A DNA stretch of 64,000 nt from positions 2,289,501 to 2,353,500 of the forward strand of contig NZ_CP117025.1 of assembly GCF_028551275.1 (NCBI RefSeq), given 5' to 3'. This stretch comes from Sphingomonas hankookensis (GTDB taxonomy: Bacteria > Pseudomonadota > Alphaproteobacteria > Sphingomonadales > Sphingomonadaceae). This document shows, piece after piece, positions 7,451 to 15,875 of this stretch (within the stretch, counting starts at the first letter, position 1; each line of letters begins with the position of its first letter). The position numbers were made by a program, and so were the translations under genes. Below the pieces are notes generated by a model. The model did not search any database, was not told the origin of the DNA, and worked only from the letters and a program-made list of their open reading frames with translations.

Positions 7451-9769
7451 TCAGAAGCGGAACGTGCCCTGCACGCCATAGGTGCGCGGCTGGCCGAAGT
7501 TCCAGTTGTAGATGTTGATCCCGCCGCCGGTGAACCCGGCATAGGTCTTCACCCGGTTGTTCTCGACGTTGCGGACATAGCCCTGGATGCTGAGCGCATC
7601 GCCCGGCAGCTTCAGTTCGAGGCTGAGGTCGGTGGTGGTGAACGCTTCGACCCGGTCGCCACGATAGTTGAATGCGGTCAGATAATATTCCGACTTGAAC
7701 CGGCTGAACCCGTTGGCGACCAGTTCATACCCTTGCCCGAGGTCGATCGACTTGTTGTAGTTGATCCCGATCGTCCATTTCGGCGCCTGCGGTGCGGTGT
7801 TGCCCGCCAGATCCAGCGTCAGCCGCGGGACGTTCGTCGGCGGATTGGTCAGCGTCGGCGCCGGGATGCCGGCGAATTCCTGCAACTTGGCATCGATATA
7901 GTTGACGATCAGGCTCACCCGGTCATTCGGCGACAGCTTGATCGTGGTGTCGGTTTCGATACCCCATACCCGGCTCTTGCCCGCATTGAACGTGCGCGCG
8001 CCGACGGTTGTGTCGATATAGACCTGCACCTGCTGGTCCTGGTAATCATAGTAGAACGCGGATGCGTTGAACTCTAGCGTGTTGTTCAGGAACCGGTTCT
8101 TCGATCCGATTTCATAGGCGGTCAGGTTTTCCGCATTGAACGCGCCGACAAGATCGAAGCCGCCGCTTTTGAACCCGGTGCTGACCTTCGCATAGAGCAG
8201 ATTGTCGCGCGCCGGCTTATATTCGACGCCGGCGGTCCAGGTGACCTTGTCTTCCGCATAGGTCGGGAAGCGGATCACCGCGCCGGGGCCGCTGCCGTCC
8301 GACGGCGGACGAACCATATTCTGCGTCCGGAAGAAGCCGTAGTTGATGTATTCGGCGTTCTTCTTGTCGTCGGTATAGCGCACGCCGCCGGTGAAGCTCA
8401 GCGTATCGGGGACGACCCAATAGGTCGCCTGGGCAAAGGCGGACTTGGATTCCGACTTCACATAGGGGCGATAGAAGAAGTTGGCGAAGGCGCTGGCGAG
8501 CGGCAGGTACAGGCCGCGCGCGATGATCTGGTTCTCATGGAAATAGAAGCCGCCGACCTGCCAGACGAAACTGCCCTGCGCCCCACCGTTCAGCCGGACT
8601 TCGTGGCTGTGGGTGCGGGTGTCGTAACGGTCGTTATAGAAGGTGAACTGTTCGGGCAGGAACCCGTTCTGCGGCAGGATCACCTGATTGTCGACGTGGC
8701 GATAGCCGCCGATATAGGTCAGCGTCGCCGGCCCGAAGTCGTAAGCGACCCGGCCCCGCACCGCATATTGCTGGCTCTTGAAATTGCCGCGACGGCCGAG
8801 CGGGAAGCTCGCCGGATCGAACGTCTGGGGCAGATCGACGAAGCTCGGTACCAGGCGTTGCGACAGCGTCGTATAGGTAGCGGGCGGCGCGACCGACGCC
8901 GGCAGTTCGGTAAGCCCCGGCGTGGCCGTATTGACCGGAAGGCCATATTGGACCGGGCCGGTCTGGTTCACGTCGACATATTCGCCGGCCAGATACACTT
9001 CGAGCGCGCCGGGCGCCAACAGGATGCTGCCGCGCACTGCATCGACATTGGCGTCATCGCCCCGACCGGCCAATGCGCCATTGTCGACATAGCCGTCATG
9101 TTCGTTGTGCAGCCCGGCGATGCGGATCGCGACGTCATTCCCCAGCGGCACGTTGACCGCACCGGTTGCGTAGATCGCGTTGTAATTGCCATAGCCCGCG
9201 GTCGCCGACCCTTCGAAGCTGCCCAGCACCGGCTTCGCCGCGACGATGTTCAGTGCACCGGCGGTCGAGTTGCGGCCGAACAGCGTCCCCTGCGGCCCGC
9301 GCAGCACCTCGATGCGTTCGAGGTCGAAGAAGTTGGCGTTGAGTGCCACGGGTCGGTTCACATATTCACCGTCGATCGACACGGTGAGCGCCGGGTCGGC
9401 GCTTTCGGAAATGTCCTGGCTGGACACGCCGCGGATCGCGATCTTGGTGAAGACCGAGTCGGGCGTGATGCCGAGATCGGGGGCGAGACGCTGCAGCCCG
9501 CTGACGTCGGTCACCGCCGCCTTGGTCAGGTCGGCACCGCTGACGGCGCGGATCGCGATCGGCGTGTCCTGCAGCCGGGTCGTGACCTTGGTCGCGGTGA
9601 CGACGATTTCCTCGAGCTGGTTGTCGTCGCCCTGGCCGACGGTGGTGTCGTTCGCCGTGGTCGGCGGCGTGGCGCCGGTCGGTTCGGCGGTCTGCGCCCA
9701 TGCCGGAGCGACCAGCCCGAGTGCAGTGCTAGCAAGCGCCATGCTGGCGATGCGGCGGAACGTCGTCAT
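7451..9769 (-). CDS. TonB-dependent outer-membrane receptor, first gene of catabolic operon
   Basis: A 772-residue TBDR. It has a signal peptide (MTTFRRIASMALASTALGLVAPAWA), a TonB-box-like EEIVVTATK, a plug domain (about residues 60-170, with IEVLRGPQGTLFGRNSTAGALN) and a beta-barrel ending in aromatic Phe (GVQGTFRF). Such receptors import large or scarce substrates across the outer membrane with energy from TonB-ExbBD. A GAGAGGGGA ribosome site precedes the ATG. The gene heads the ring-cleavage operon and has an operator-like palindrome at 9818-9837, so it should be induced by the compound it imports. The identity of the ligand is inference: an aromatic glycoside. Confidence 0.92.
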   Translation of the reverse strand: MTTFRRIASMALASTALGLVAPAWAQTAEPTGATPPTTANDTTVGQGDDNQLEEIVVTATKVTTRLQDTPIAIRAVSGADLTKAAVTDVSGLQRLAPDLGITPDSVFTKIAIRGVSSQDISESADPALTVSIDGEYVNRPVALNANFFDLERIEVLRGPQGTLFGRNSTAGALNIVAAKPVLGSFEGSATAGYGNYNAIYATGAVNVPLGNDVAIRIAGLHNEHDGYVDNGALAGRGDDANVDAVRGSILLAPGALEVYLAGEYVDVNQTGPVQYGLPVNTATPGLTELPASVAPPATYTTLSQRLVPSFVDLPQTFDPASFPLGRRGNFKSQQYAVRGRVAYDFGPATLTYIGGYRHVDNQVILPQNGFLPEQFTFYNDRYDTRTHSHEVRLNGGAQGSFVWQVGGFYFHENQIIARGLYLPLASAFANFFYRPYVKSESKSAFAQATYWVVPDTLSFTGGVRYTDDKKNAEYINYGFFRTQNMVRPPSDGSGPGAVIRFPTYAEDKVTWTAGVEYKPARDNLLYAKVSTGFKSGGFDLVGAFNAENLTAYEIGSKNRFLNNTLEFNASAFYYDYQDQQVQVYIDTTVGARTFNAGKSRVWGIETDTTIKLSPNDRVSLIVNYIDAKLQEFAGIPAPTLTNPPTNVPRLTLDLAGNTAPQAPKWTIGINYNKSIDLGQGYELVANGFSRFKSEYYLTAFNYRGDRVEAFTTTDLSLELKLPGDALSIQGYVRNVENNRVKTYAGFTGGGINIYNWNFGQPRTYGVQGTFRF

Positions 9770-9817
9770 ACGATCCCCTCTCCATGATATCGGAGGCGTA
9801 TCCGCCCCTCGTTCAGA

Positions 9818-9837
9818 ACTAGAATTGGTATTCTATT
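9818..9837. promoter_or_regulatory. Operator-like palindrome upstream of the TBDR operon
   Basis: ACTAGAATTGGTATTCTATT is the weakest of four related 20-bp sites. All four share AGAA(T/C)-N4-ATTCT. It lies 49 bases upstream of the receptor start, where a TetR-type repressor could block transcription. The other sites are at 14435, 15182 and 22310. Confidence 0.6.
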
Positions 9838-9894
9838 TATTGGTCAGGTCAAGCGGCTGAATCGAGCGCCGGGTCGATTTAATTTCGGCGGTCG

Positions 9895-10347
9895 TCAGAA
9901 CATCGGATGCGGATTGCGCGCCGTGGTCGGCATCGGCTGGATCACGTCCCAATGCTCGACGATCTTGCCGTCCTTCAGCCGGTAGATGTCGGCGACCGCA
10001 CCGCCGGGACTGGCCGGATCGGTCCGGCCGTGCAGGTGGATGACGGCCAGATCGCCATCGACGATGATCCGTTTCACGTCGAAGCGCGCGCCCGGCGTCG
10101 CAAACTTTTGCGCCAGCGCAGCGATCGCGGCGGCGCGCCCGTCGGGAATGCCTGGATTATGCTGGATATAGTCGGCCACCACGAACTTCTCGAACGCGCC
10201 GGCAACGTCGCGACGGCCATAGAATTGCTCGGCAAAGGCAGAGACGATCGCCCGGTTGCGTTCGGTTTCCGACGAGCGCGGCCGGGCGGCGACGGTCGAT
10301 GCGACCAGCGTCGTCGCGATCAGCGCGGAGGCGACAAGACGGTTCAT
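9895..10347 (-). CDS. Secreted NTF2/SnoaL-like protein
   Basis: A 150-residue protein with a signal peptide (MNRLVASALIATTLVASTVAA) followed by one SnoaL-like cone domain: FAEQFYGRRDV, YIQHNPGIPDGR, DGDLAVIHLHGR and DGKIVEHWDVIQ are typical. Members bind small hydrophobic molecules; some are polyketide cyclases or isomerases, and many have no known activity. The ATG at 10347 overlaps the stop of the GH3 gene as ATGA, so it is co-translated and ends that operon. In a glycoside/aromatic operon, a periplasmic isomerase or binding role for the substrate is plausible but unproven. Confidence 0.75.
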   Translation of the reverse strand: MNRLVASALIATTLVASTVAARPRSSETERNRAIVSAFAEQFYGRRDVAGAFEKFVVADYIQHNPGIPDGRAAAIAALAQKFATPGARFDVKRIIVDGDLAVIHLHGRTDPASPGGAVADIYRLKDGKIVEHWDVIQPMPTTARNPHPMF

Positions 10348-12689
10348 AGCGCAATCTCCAGGGTGAAGGGCAGATGGTCGCTGGCGGGGCCGACGGAGAC
10401 GCGCGCGGTGGCCGCGCGATCCTGCCACCCCTGCCCCTGCCAGATGCGGAACAGGCGCGGTTCGGGCGTCACGCGAACGACGCCCGTTTCCCCGGGCGCA
10501 AGCGTAACCTTCGCAAAACCAACCAGCGCGAATTCGGGATCGTGGCGGTAGAGCTGGACGACCTCGCTACCCGACCGCGACCCGATATTGCGCAGCGTGA
10601 CGAGCACGTCGCCGCCATCGGTCGTCGCATCGATCCAGTCGAACCGGGTATAGCCCCGCCCGGCGCCAAAGGCATGAAGCGGCGTCCGCCCGCGCGCGAC
10701 CAGCCCGCGATAGCCGACCAGCACGTCGTCGTCATAGCGCAGGTCGCCGGTGGCATCGGGTTGCAGGGACAACGCCGGATAGTCGCCTTCGCTGCGCGCC
10801 AGCGTCACCGGCAGACGCCCGCCCGGCTCGCTGTCGCCCGCCAGCACGGCGGCCAGGGCGGGGCCGAACCCCTCCCCCGGATACCAGGCGGAGAGCAACG
10901 CCGAAGCGCGGTCGCCCCAGCCGGCATCGAAGGCATGCCCGATATTGGCGACGATCGCGACGTTGCGGTTCGCGGCGCACACCGCCTCGATCAGCGCGAC
11001 CTGATCCGCGGCCAGCGCGGAATCGGCGCGGTCCTTGCTCTCGACGCTGGAGTCCGACGTTTCGCCGACCATCAGGATCACCGCATCGGCGGTCCGCGCC
11101 GCATCGACCGCACGCGCCAGCATCGCGGCCGCGCTGTCGGGAGTCCGGATGCCGTACCACAGGCCATGGACCCGCGCGCCGTCATAGGTGAATTCGACCT
11201 CGACCAGCACCCGCTGACCGGCGGCAAGCTGCACCTCGACGCTGTCGGCATCGCCGCGTTTCAGCGACCCCATGACGTCCGACGCCGCCATGCGTTCGGC
11301 GTGGTCGTGGACGACGCGGCCATCGACCCGCATCCGCACGGCACCGGTCGCGCCGACATAGAAACGGTGCGCGCCGTCCGCCTTTGCGGTGAACCAGCCG
11401 CTGGCCCGCACGCCGGCGGGACGATCGAACACCCCTTCGTCATGGACGCCGACAAACCACACGAGCGAATTGGTATCGCGGACCTCGCGAAAGATCGGAT
11501 CGCCGGTCAGGTCGGTGTCGGCGAAATAATCGACGGTCATCCCCCGCGCTTCACCGTCGCGCGGCGTGACCGGCATCGACGGCAGGCGCGGTTGCGGATC
11601 GACGCCCGGTTCATAGACGATGGCGGCATCGCCATAGCGCGCGCGGATCGCATCGAGCGGTCGCAGCGCGTCGGGGGACAGCGCAATCTTGGCAAAGGTG
11701 CCGCCCTGATAGCAGGGCGCGGCGGCATTGGGGCCGATGACGGCGATGCGGGCATGTCGGCCGGGGACGAGCGGCAGCAGATCGCCCTCGTTGCGCAGCA
11801 GCACCATGCCGGCGGCCGCCGCCTCGACGAGGAGCGCGTCGGCATCTTCGGTCGGCGGCGTCTTGGTCCCCGACCAGCGCCGCCCGGCGCGCGCGGCGCG
11901 ATCGGCGGCATCGGCCACACGTTCCGCCGCTACGTCCCCTGCCTCCACCGCGCCGACCGCCTTTGCGCCGACGAAGCGCGCGGGGCCGGGCATCTCGATA
12001 TCCAGCCCGCCATTCAGGCTGCCGGCGGTCGAATGGGTGCCGAACCAGTCACTGATGAACGGACCATCGAAGCCCCATTCCCGTTTGACGATGGTCGAGA
12101 TGTGGCCGTGTTCGGCGCACCAGGTCCCGTTGACCCGGTTATAGGCGGTGAGCATCGCCCCCGCCCCGGCCGCCGCGCACAATTCGAAGGGCAACAGATA
12201 GATTTCACGCAGCGCACGTTCGCCGACGACGGCGTTCATCCGGTCGCGGTCGGTTTCGCTGTCGTTGCACACCAGATGCTTCACGCAGGCACCGGTGCCG
12301 GTCGATTGCAGTCCGCGCGTCCACGCCGCCCCGGCAAGGCCGGTCAGCAGCGGGTCTTCCGAATAATATTCGAACGCGCGGCCGGCCAGCGGGCTGCGCG
12401 CCAGATTGACGTTGGGGGCCAGCACCATGTCGACGGTGCAGCGTATCGCTTCGCCGCCGACCAGCGCGCCGATCCGTTCGATCAGCGACAGGTCGAAGCT
12501 GGCGCCCAGTGCCGTGGCGCAGGGCGACAGCCGCGCGACATCGCGTTCGTCCACGCGCCCGCTGGCAATGCCCATCGGCCCGTCGCTCAGGTGCAGCGAC
12601 GGGATGTCGGCGTGCGGGATCGCGGCCGTGCGCCACATCGACGCACCGGCGGTCAGGCTGGCCTGTTCGGCGAGGGTCAGCGGGATCAC
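10344..12689 (-). CDS. GH3 family beta-glucosidase with PA14 insert, no signal peptide
   Basis: A 781-residue GH3 enzyme with an N-terminal barrel (nucleophile Asp about residue 214 in FISDWFG), an alpha/beta sandwich, an inserted PA14-like domain (GWFTAKADGAHRFYVGATG) and a C-terminal fibronectin-III-like domain. It removes terminal beta-D-glucosyl or related residues with retention. PA14 inserts in GH3 usually shape the substrate pocket. No signal peptide is seen, so it probably acts in the cytoplasm on an imported glycoside. It starts with GTG at 12689, overlapping the FMN reductase stop as GTGA, and overlaps the SnoaL-like gene downstream. The context suggests removal of O-linked glucose from an aromatic aglycone. 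Confidence 0.9.
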   Translation of the reverse strand: MIPLTLAEQASLTAGASMWRTAAIPHADIPSLHLSDGPMGIASGRVDERDVARLSPCATALGASFDLSLIERIGALVGGEAIRCTVDMVLAPNVNLARSPLAGRAFEYYSEDPLLTGLAGAAWTRGLQSTGTGACVKHLVCNDSETDRDRMNAVVGERALREIYLLPFELCAAAGAGAMLTAYNRVNGTWCAEHGHISTIVKREWGFDGPFISDWFGTHSTAGSLNGGLDIEMPGPARFVGAKAVGAVEAGDVAAERVADAADRAARAGRRWSGTKTPPTEDADALLVEAAAAGMVLLRNEGDLLPLVPGRHARIAVIGPNAAAPCYQGGTFAKIALSPDALRPLDAIRARYGDAAIVYEPGVDPQPRLPSMPVTPRDGEARGMTVDYFADTDLTGDPIFREVRDTNSLVWFVGVHDEGVFDRPAGVRASGWFTAKADGAHRFYVGATGAVRMRVDGRVVHDHAERMAASDVMGSLKRGDADSVEVQLAAGQRVLVEVEFTYDGARVHGLWYGIRTPDSAAAMLARAVDAARTADAVILMVGETSDSSVESKDRADSALAADQVALIEAVCAANRNVAIVANIGHAFDAGWGDRASALLSAWYPGEGFGPALAAVLAGDSEPGGRLPVTLARSEGDYPALSLQPDATGDLRYDDDVLVGYRGLVARGRTPLHAFGAGRGYTRFDWIDATTDGGDVLVTLRNIGSRSGSEVVQLYRHDPEFALVGFAKVTLAPGETGVVRVTPEPRLFRIWQGQGWQDRAATARVSVGPASDHLPFTLEIAL

Positions 12690-13252
12690 GCCACCGGCTC
12701 CAGCCGAAAGGCCATGATCTGCCGCGCCATGGTCGCAATCTGTCCGCCGATGCCGTTATCGGCCAGGGCACCGTCGGCAGCGAACGGCTTTTGCGCGATG
12801 GAGTTGATCGCGATGCCGGCGGGGGTCGGCCAGCCGCGCATCGCGTGGACGATCCCACGCAGCGCAGCCAGCGTGACGCCGCCCGCCTGCCATCCCGCCG
12901 CCGATACGATCAGCCCGACCGGCATCCCGTCGAAATAGACGCGGTCGTCGCCGCGCAGATCCTCCAGCAGGTCGATCGCGTTCTTGACCACGCCCGACAC
13001 CCCGCCATGATAACCGGGCGTGCCGATCACCAGGCCGTCCGCCGCGCGCAACGCCGCGACGAACGCCGCCTGCTCGGGCGTACGCTCGGGCCGTTCGGGG
13101 TTGAAATGGGGTAGCGCCGCCAGTGCCGGGCCGTCGAACATCGTCGTCCGTGCGCCCAGTTCCTCGCATTCGGTCAGCACCGCCCGCACGAGCATCTCGC
13201 TCGACGATCGCGGGCGGAAGGTGCCGCCGATGCCAACGATGTGTCGTGCCAT
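12686..13252 (-). CDS. NADPH-dependent FMN reductase
   Basis: A 188-residue flavodoxin-like FMN reductase. The N-terminal GIGGTFRPRSSSE binds the FMN phosphate, and GTPGYHGGVSGVVKNAIDLL is the family flavin-contact motif. It reduces FMN with NAD(P)H in the cytoplasm. Start at ATG 13252; a longer frame runs into the upstream gene. It lies 5 bases after a luciferase-like monooxygenase and is coupled to the GH3 gene, so it most likely supplies reduced flavin to that monooxygenase as a two-component system. Confidence 0.88.
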   Translation of the reverse strand: MARHIVGIGGTFRPRSSSEMLVRAVLTECEELGARTTMFDGPALAALPHFNPERPERTPEQAAFVAALRAADGLVIGTPGYHGGVSGVVKNAIDLLEDLRGDDRVYFDGMPVGLIVSAAGWQAGGVTLAALRGIVHAMRGWPTPAGIAINSIAQKPFAADGALADNGIGGQIATMARQIMAFRLEPVA

Positions 13253-13257
13253 CGCCG

Positions 13258-14361
13258 TTACGCCTTCCTGAACGCGGGCATTACCTTTTCCGACAGCAGC
13301 CGGAGCGTCTGGTCGCCCAGCCGCAGCCGTTCGTCGGTCAGCGGTCCGGTGGTCGTGCCGCACAGGATGTTGCCGATGCCGAGTTCTTCGTAGGGCTTGA
13401 GGTGCTCGATCACCGTTTCGGGCGATCCGTACAGGCACCAGGTACCGATCCAGTCCTCGGTCAGCGCGTTGGGTGTCCGGTCGGTCTTCTTGTTCGCGTC
13501 GTTCGATTCGGCGCGGGCGTTGAATTCCGCTTCACGCTCGATCGCGTCCTGATAGGCGCGCAGGATCGCCATCATCTCGTCGCGGGCCTGTTCGTCGCTG
13601 TCGGCGACATGAACCAGCTGATAGGTGTGCGTCGTCCAGTCGAGCGCGCGGGCAATCTTGTCGGCGCTATGCCCCGCCTCCTCCAGCATCGTGCGATAGA
13701 TGCCGAAGAATTTGGCGACATGGGTCATCGGCTCGGTCCCGCCGATCTTGGGCGGGGTAAAGGCGGGGATGAACGCCGGCCATGCGTTCTCGGCGGCGCG
13801 CCGGGCGCTCGATTCCTTCATCGCCACCGGCATCAGCCGGGCATGGCCCTCGCTATAGGCGGCCGGCGCGATGCGTTGCAGGACGCGGCCCTGGTGCGGG
13901 CCGTTGTCGATTTCGACCGCCGGGTCGTCCATCGTCTTGGCCCAGAGCTGTTCGGCGATGGCCAGGTTCTTTTCGGAAATCGCGCCGGCATCGCGGTAAT
14001 CGACGCCGAAGCCGATCATCTCCTCGGGCGTGGTGCCCGATCCGACGCCGACCAGCAGCTTGCCGTCGGTCAGCTGGTCGAGGATGTTGATACGCTCGAC
14101 GAAGCGGACCGGATGGTGGAGCGGCACCGAGGTCACGGAAAAGCCGAAATGCATGTGCGGGAATTTCGCCGCCAGATACGCCGCGAACATGTAGCTGTCG
14201 CTGGCGATCGGCATATAGCCGTTGAAGTGATGGTCCGGCAGGAACAGCGCGTCGAAACCCAGCGCGGCGGCGCGTTCGGCGTGGCTGGTCAGGTTGTGTA
14301 TCAGCGCCCGGTCCTGCTCCGGCGCCATCGAACGTGCATTGAGGAACACCGAGAAACGCAT
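13258..14361 (-). CDS. Luciferase-like (LLM class) flavin-dependent monooxygenase
   Basis: A 367-residue bacterial luciferase-fold oxidoreductase. Typical features are an N-terminal strand (MRFSVFLNARS), LGFDALFLPDHHF, SVTSVPLHHPVRFVERINILDQLTDGKLLVGVGSGT and a C-terminal YGSPETVIEHLKPYEELG. LLM enzymes use reduced FMN and O2 for hydroxylation, Baeyer-Villiger or C-C/C-N cleaving reactions. A GGGAGAGG ribosome site precedes the ATG. As first gene of an operon with an FMN reductase, it forms a probable two-component monooxygenase, and I infer oxygenation of the aromatic aglycone before or beside extradiol cleavage. The operator at 14435-14454 lies just upstream. Confidence 0.88.
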   Translation of the reverse strand: MRFSVFLNARSMAPEQDRALIHNLTSHAERAAALGFDALFLPDHHFNGYMPIASDSYMFAAYLAAKFPHMHFGFSVTSVPLHHPVRFVERINILDQLTDGKLLVGVGSGTTPEEMIGFGVDYRDAGAISEKNLAIAEQLWAKTMDDPAVEIDNGPHQGRVLQRIAPAAYSEGHARLMPVAMKESSARRAAENAWPAFIPAFTPPKIGGTEPMTHVAKFFGIYRTMLEEAGHSADKIARALDWTTHTYQLVHVADSDEQARDEMMAILRAYQDAIEREAEFNARAESNDANKKTDRTPNALTEDWIGTWCLYGSPETVIEHLKPYEELGIGNILCGTTTGPLTDERLRLGDQTLRLLSEKVMPAFRKA

Positions 14362-14434
14362 CCGACCTCTCCCTTTTCACGCCCGCTTGTCGCGGTGCGC
14401 GGTTGCCGCCCGATGCCGGGTGGACTAAACTGAA

Positions 14435-14454
14435 ATTAGAACTGTTATTCTGAT
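14435..14454. promoter_or_regulatory. Operator-like palindrome between the LLM operon and tetR
   Basis: ATTAGAACTGTTATTCTGAT lies in the divergent promoter region of the monooxygenase operon (-) and the TetR gene (+), 30 bases before the TetR start. It matches the sites at 15182 and 22310, implying autoregulation and control of both directions. Confidence 0.7.
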
Positions 14455-14483
14455 ATGCCGTCGGTCCGGGGGCTGTCAATGGG

Positions 14484-15158
14484 GTGCCGATGGATATCGA
14501 AACGATCATGGCGAAGGCGCGCGCGCCGCAGCAGGGGCGCAGCAAGGCCAGCTTCGAGCGGATGCTGACGACCGCCGAGGAACTGATGAAGCAGCGCGGA
14601 TCGGACGAATTCACGCTGAACGAGGTGGCGAAGCACGGGAAGGTTTCGATCGGATCGATCTATTGCCGGTTCGACAGCAAGGAGGACCTGGTCCATGTCG
14701 TGCAGCTGCGCGTGCTGGAGCGAGTCGATACCGACATGCTGGCGGCGATCGCGGGGGTGCAGGAACGCGGCGGCGACCTGATCGACATGGTGCACGACCT
14801 GGTCGATTCGATCGCGGACGTGCTGCGCCGCTATGCCGAGGTGATGCGTCCGCTGATGCTGCGCGCGAGCGGCGATCCGGTCATCGCCTCGATCGGCAAG
14901 CGCAGCTATTCGCGGACCAGCGAGGCGGTGATCGACGCGCTGCTGACGTGCGAGAAGGAAATCCGCCACCCCGATCCGCGCCATGCCGCCGATGCCGGTT
15001 TCCGCATCGTCTATGCCGCGATCGCTCGCTATCTGGGGTTCGGTTCGTCGCTCGACGCGGCGGGCGAAGGCGACTGGAATCAGTTAAAGAACGACCTCGG
15101 CGACATGCTCGCCGCCTATTTGCGCACCGCGCCGAAGGGAAGCCACGGGGCCGCTTGA
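14484..15158 (+). CDS. TetR/AcrR family regulator, probable regulator of the glycoside regulon
   Basis: A 224-residue TetR-type repressor. The N-terminal HTH reads FTLNEVAKHGKVSIGSIYCRFDSKEDLVHVV (about residues 39-70 as two helices plus YxxF-like end), followed by an all-helical ligand domain. The start is GTG at 14484, or ATG at 14490. It is divergent from the LLM operon and upstream of the 3-oxidase genes. The shared palindrome flanks it on both sides (14435 and 15182), and recurs ahead of the receptor operon and the CGD/MFS operon. I infer that it represses these and is released by the aromatic glycoside or a metabolite. Confidence 0.85.
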   Translation: MPMDIETIMAKARAPQQGRSKASFERMLTTAEELMKQRGSDEFTLNEVAKHGKVSIGSIYCRFDSKEDLVHVVQLRVLERVDTDMLAAIAGVQERGGDLIDMVHDLVDSIADVLRRYAEVMRPLMLRASGDPVIASIGKRSYSRTSEAVIDALLTCEKEIRHPDPRHAADAGFRIVYAAIARYLGFGSSLDAAGEGDWNQLKNDLGDMLAAYLRTAPKGSHGAA

Positions 15159-15201
15159 CAACGGCACCGATCCACGTTCAAATCAGAATAATAATTCTGA
15201 T
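15155..15201 (+). promoter_or_regulatory. Promoter with overlapping operator for the 3-oxidase genes
   Basis: A consensus -35 hexamer TTGACA (15155-15160) is followed after 17 bases by TCAAAT (15178-15183, 4/6 match to the -10 box). The best copy of the shared palindrome, ATCAGAATAATAATTCTGAT (15182-15201), overlaps the -10 element, a classic repressor position. Confidence 0.65.
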
Positions 15202-15245
15202 AAGCGCCACATTCGTCGGTGCGCGGGACGAGGATGAGGAGCGTC

Positions 15246-15875
15246 ATGGCCGAAAAGGGCTGGACCCGGCGCGAGACGCTGGGCGGTGCCGCGCTGTTCG
15301 CGCTGGCGGTGGGGATACCCGTTGCCGCGATACGGATGGACGATGCGGCGGAAGGGGTGACCGATCGCCAGCGCCTGATGCTGCGCCACGTCGCGCAGAC
15401 CGTCATCCCGCGCACCGCGACGCCCGGCGCCGGCGATATCGGTGCACATGACTTCGTAATTCTCGGCCTCGCGCACGGCCTCGACGGGACGCGGGCACCG
15501 GCGGCGGGGGCGGCGTTGCCCGCGACCATGGCGCGCCACCTGCGGCAGGACGGCACGCTCGACTATCTCGACTGGCTCGAATGGCAGCTCGACTCGCGCG
15601 CGCAGGGCGACTTCCTGGCCGCCACCCCTGCCCGGCGGCAGGCGGCGGTCGGTGCGATCGATGCGGAAGCCTTTGCACAGGCCGATCGCGATGCGCCCGA
15701 ATCGCCGTGGAAGAAGCTGAAGGCGCTGATCCTCACCGCCTATTACACGTCGGAAACCGGCGGCTCGCGCGAGCTGCAATATGAGCTGGTCCCCGGGAAA
15801 TGGGAACCGGACCTCCCCTTTGTTCCCGGCAGTCGCGCATGGTCGAGCGACTGGACCGCGGTGGAGTTCAGCTGA
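15246..15875 (+). CDS. Gluconate 2-dehydrogenase subunit 3 family protein (small subunit of glycoside 3-oxidising complex)
   Basis: A 209-residue protein of the gluconate-2-dehydrogenase subunit-3 family, with an N-terminal Tat-like signal (WTRRETLGGAALFALAVGIPVAA). The family members are small subunits that escort a leaderless GMC subunit to the periplasm, as in glucoside 3-dehydrogenases and gluconate dehydrogenases. The conserved VAQTVIPRTATPGAGDIGAHDF segment is present. The start at 15246 has AGGAG six bases upstream; earlier in-frame starts would spoil the Tat signal. Its stop overlaps the ATG of the GMC gene by one base (TGATG), so the two subunits are made together. Confidence 0.85.
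   Translation: MAEKGWTRRETLGGAALFALAVGIPVAAIRMDDAAEGVTDRQRLMLRHVAQTVIPRTATPGAGDIGAHDFVILGLAHGLDGTRAPAAGAALPATMARHLRQDGTLDYLDWLEWQLDSRAQGDFLAATPARRQAAVGAIDAEAFAQADRDAPESPWKKLKALILTAYYTSETGGSRELQYELVPGKWEPDLPFVPGSRAWSSDWTAVEFS

Noticed and set aside
10374..12938. An 854-codon plus-strand frame opposite the GH3 gene
   Set aside because: The opposite strand carries a complete GH3 enzyme with catalytic motifs; the antisense product is low-complexity and Arg/Gln-rich.
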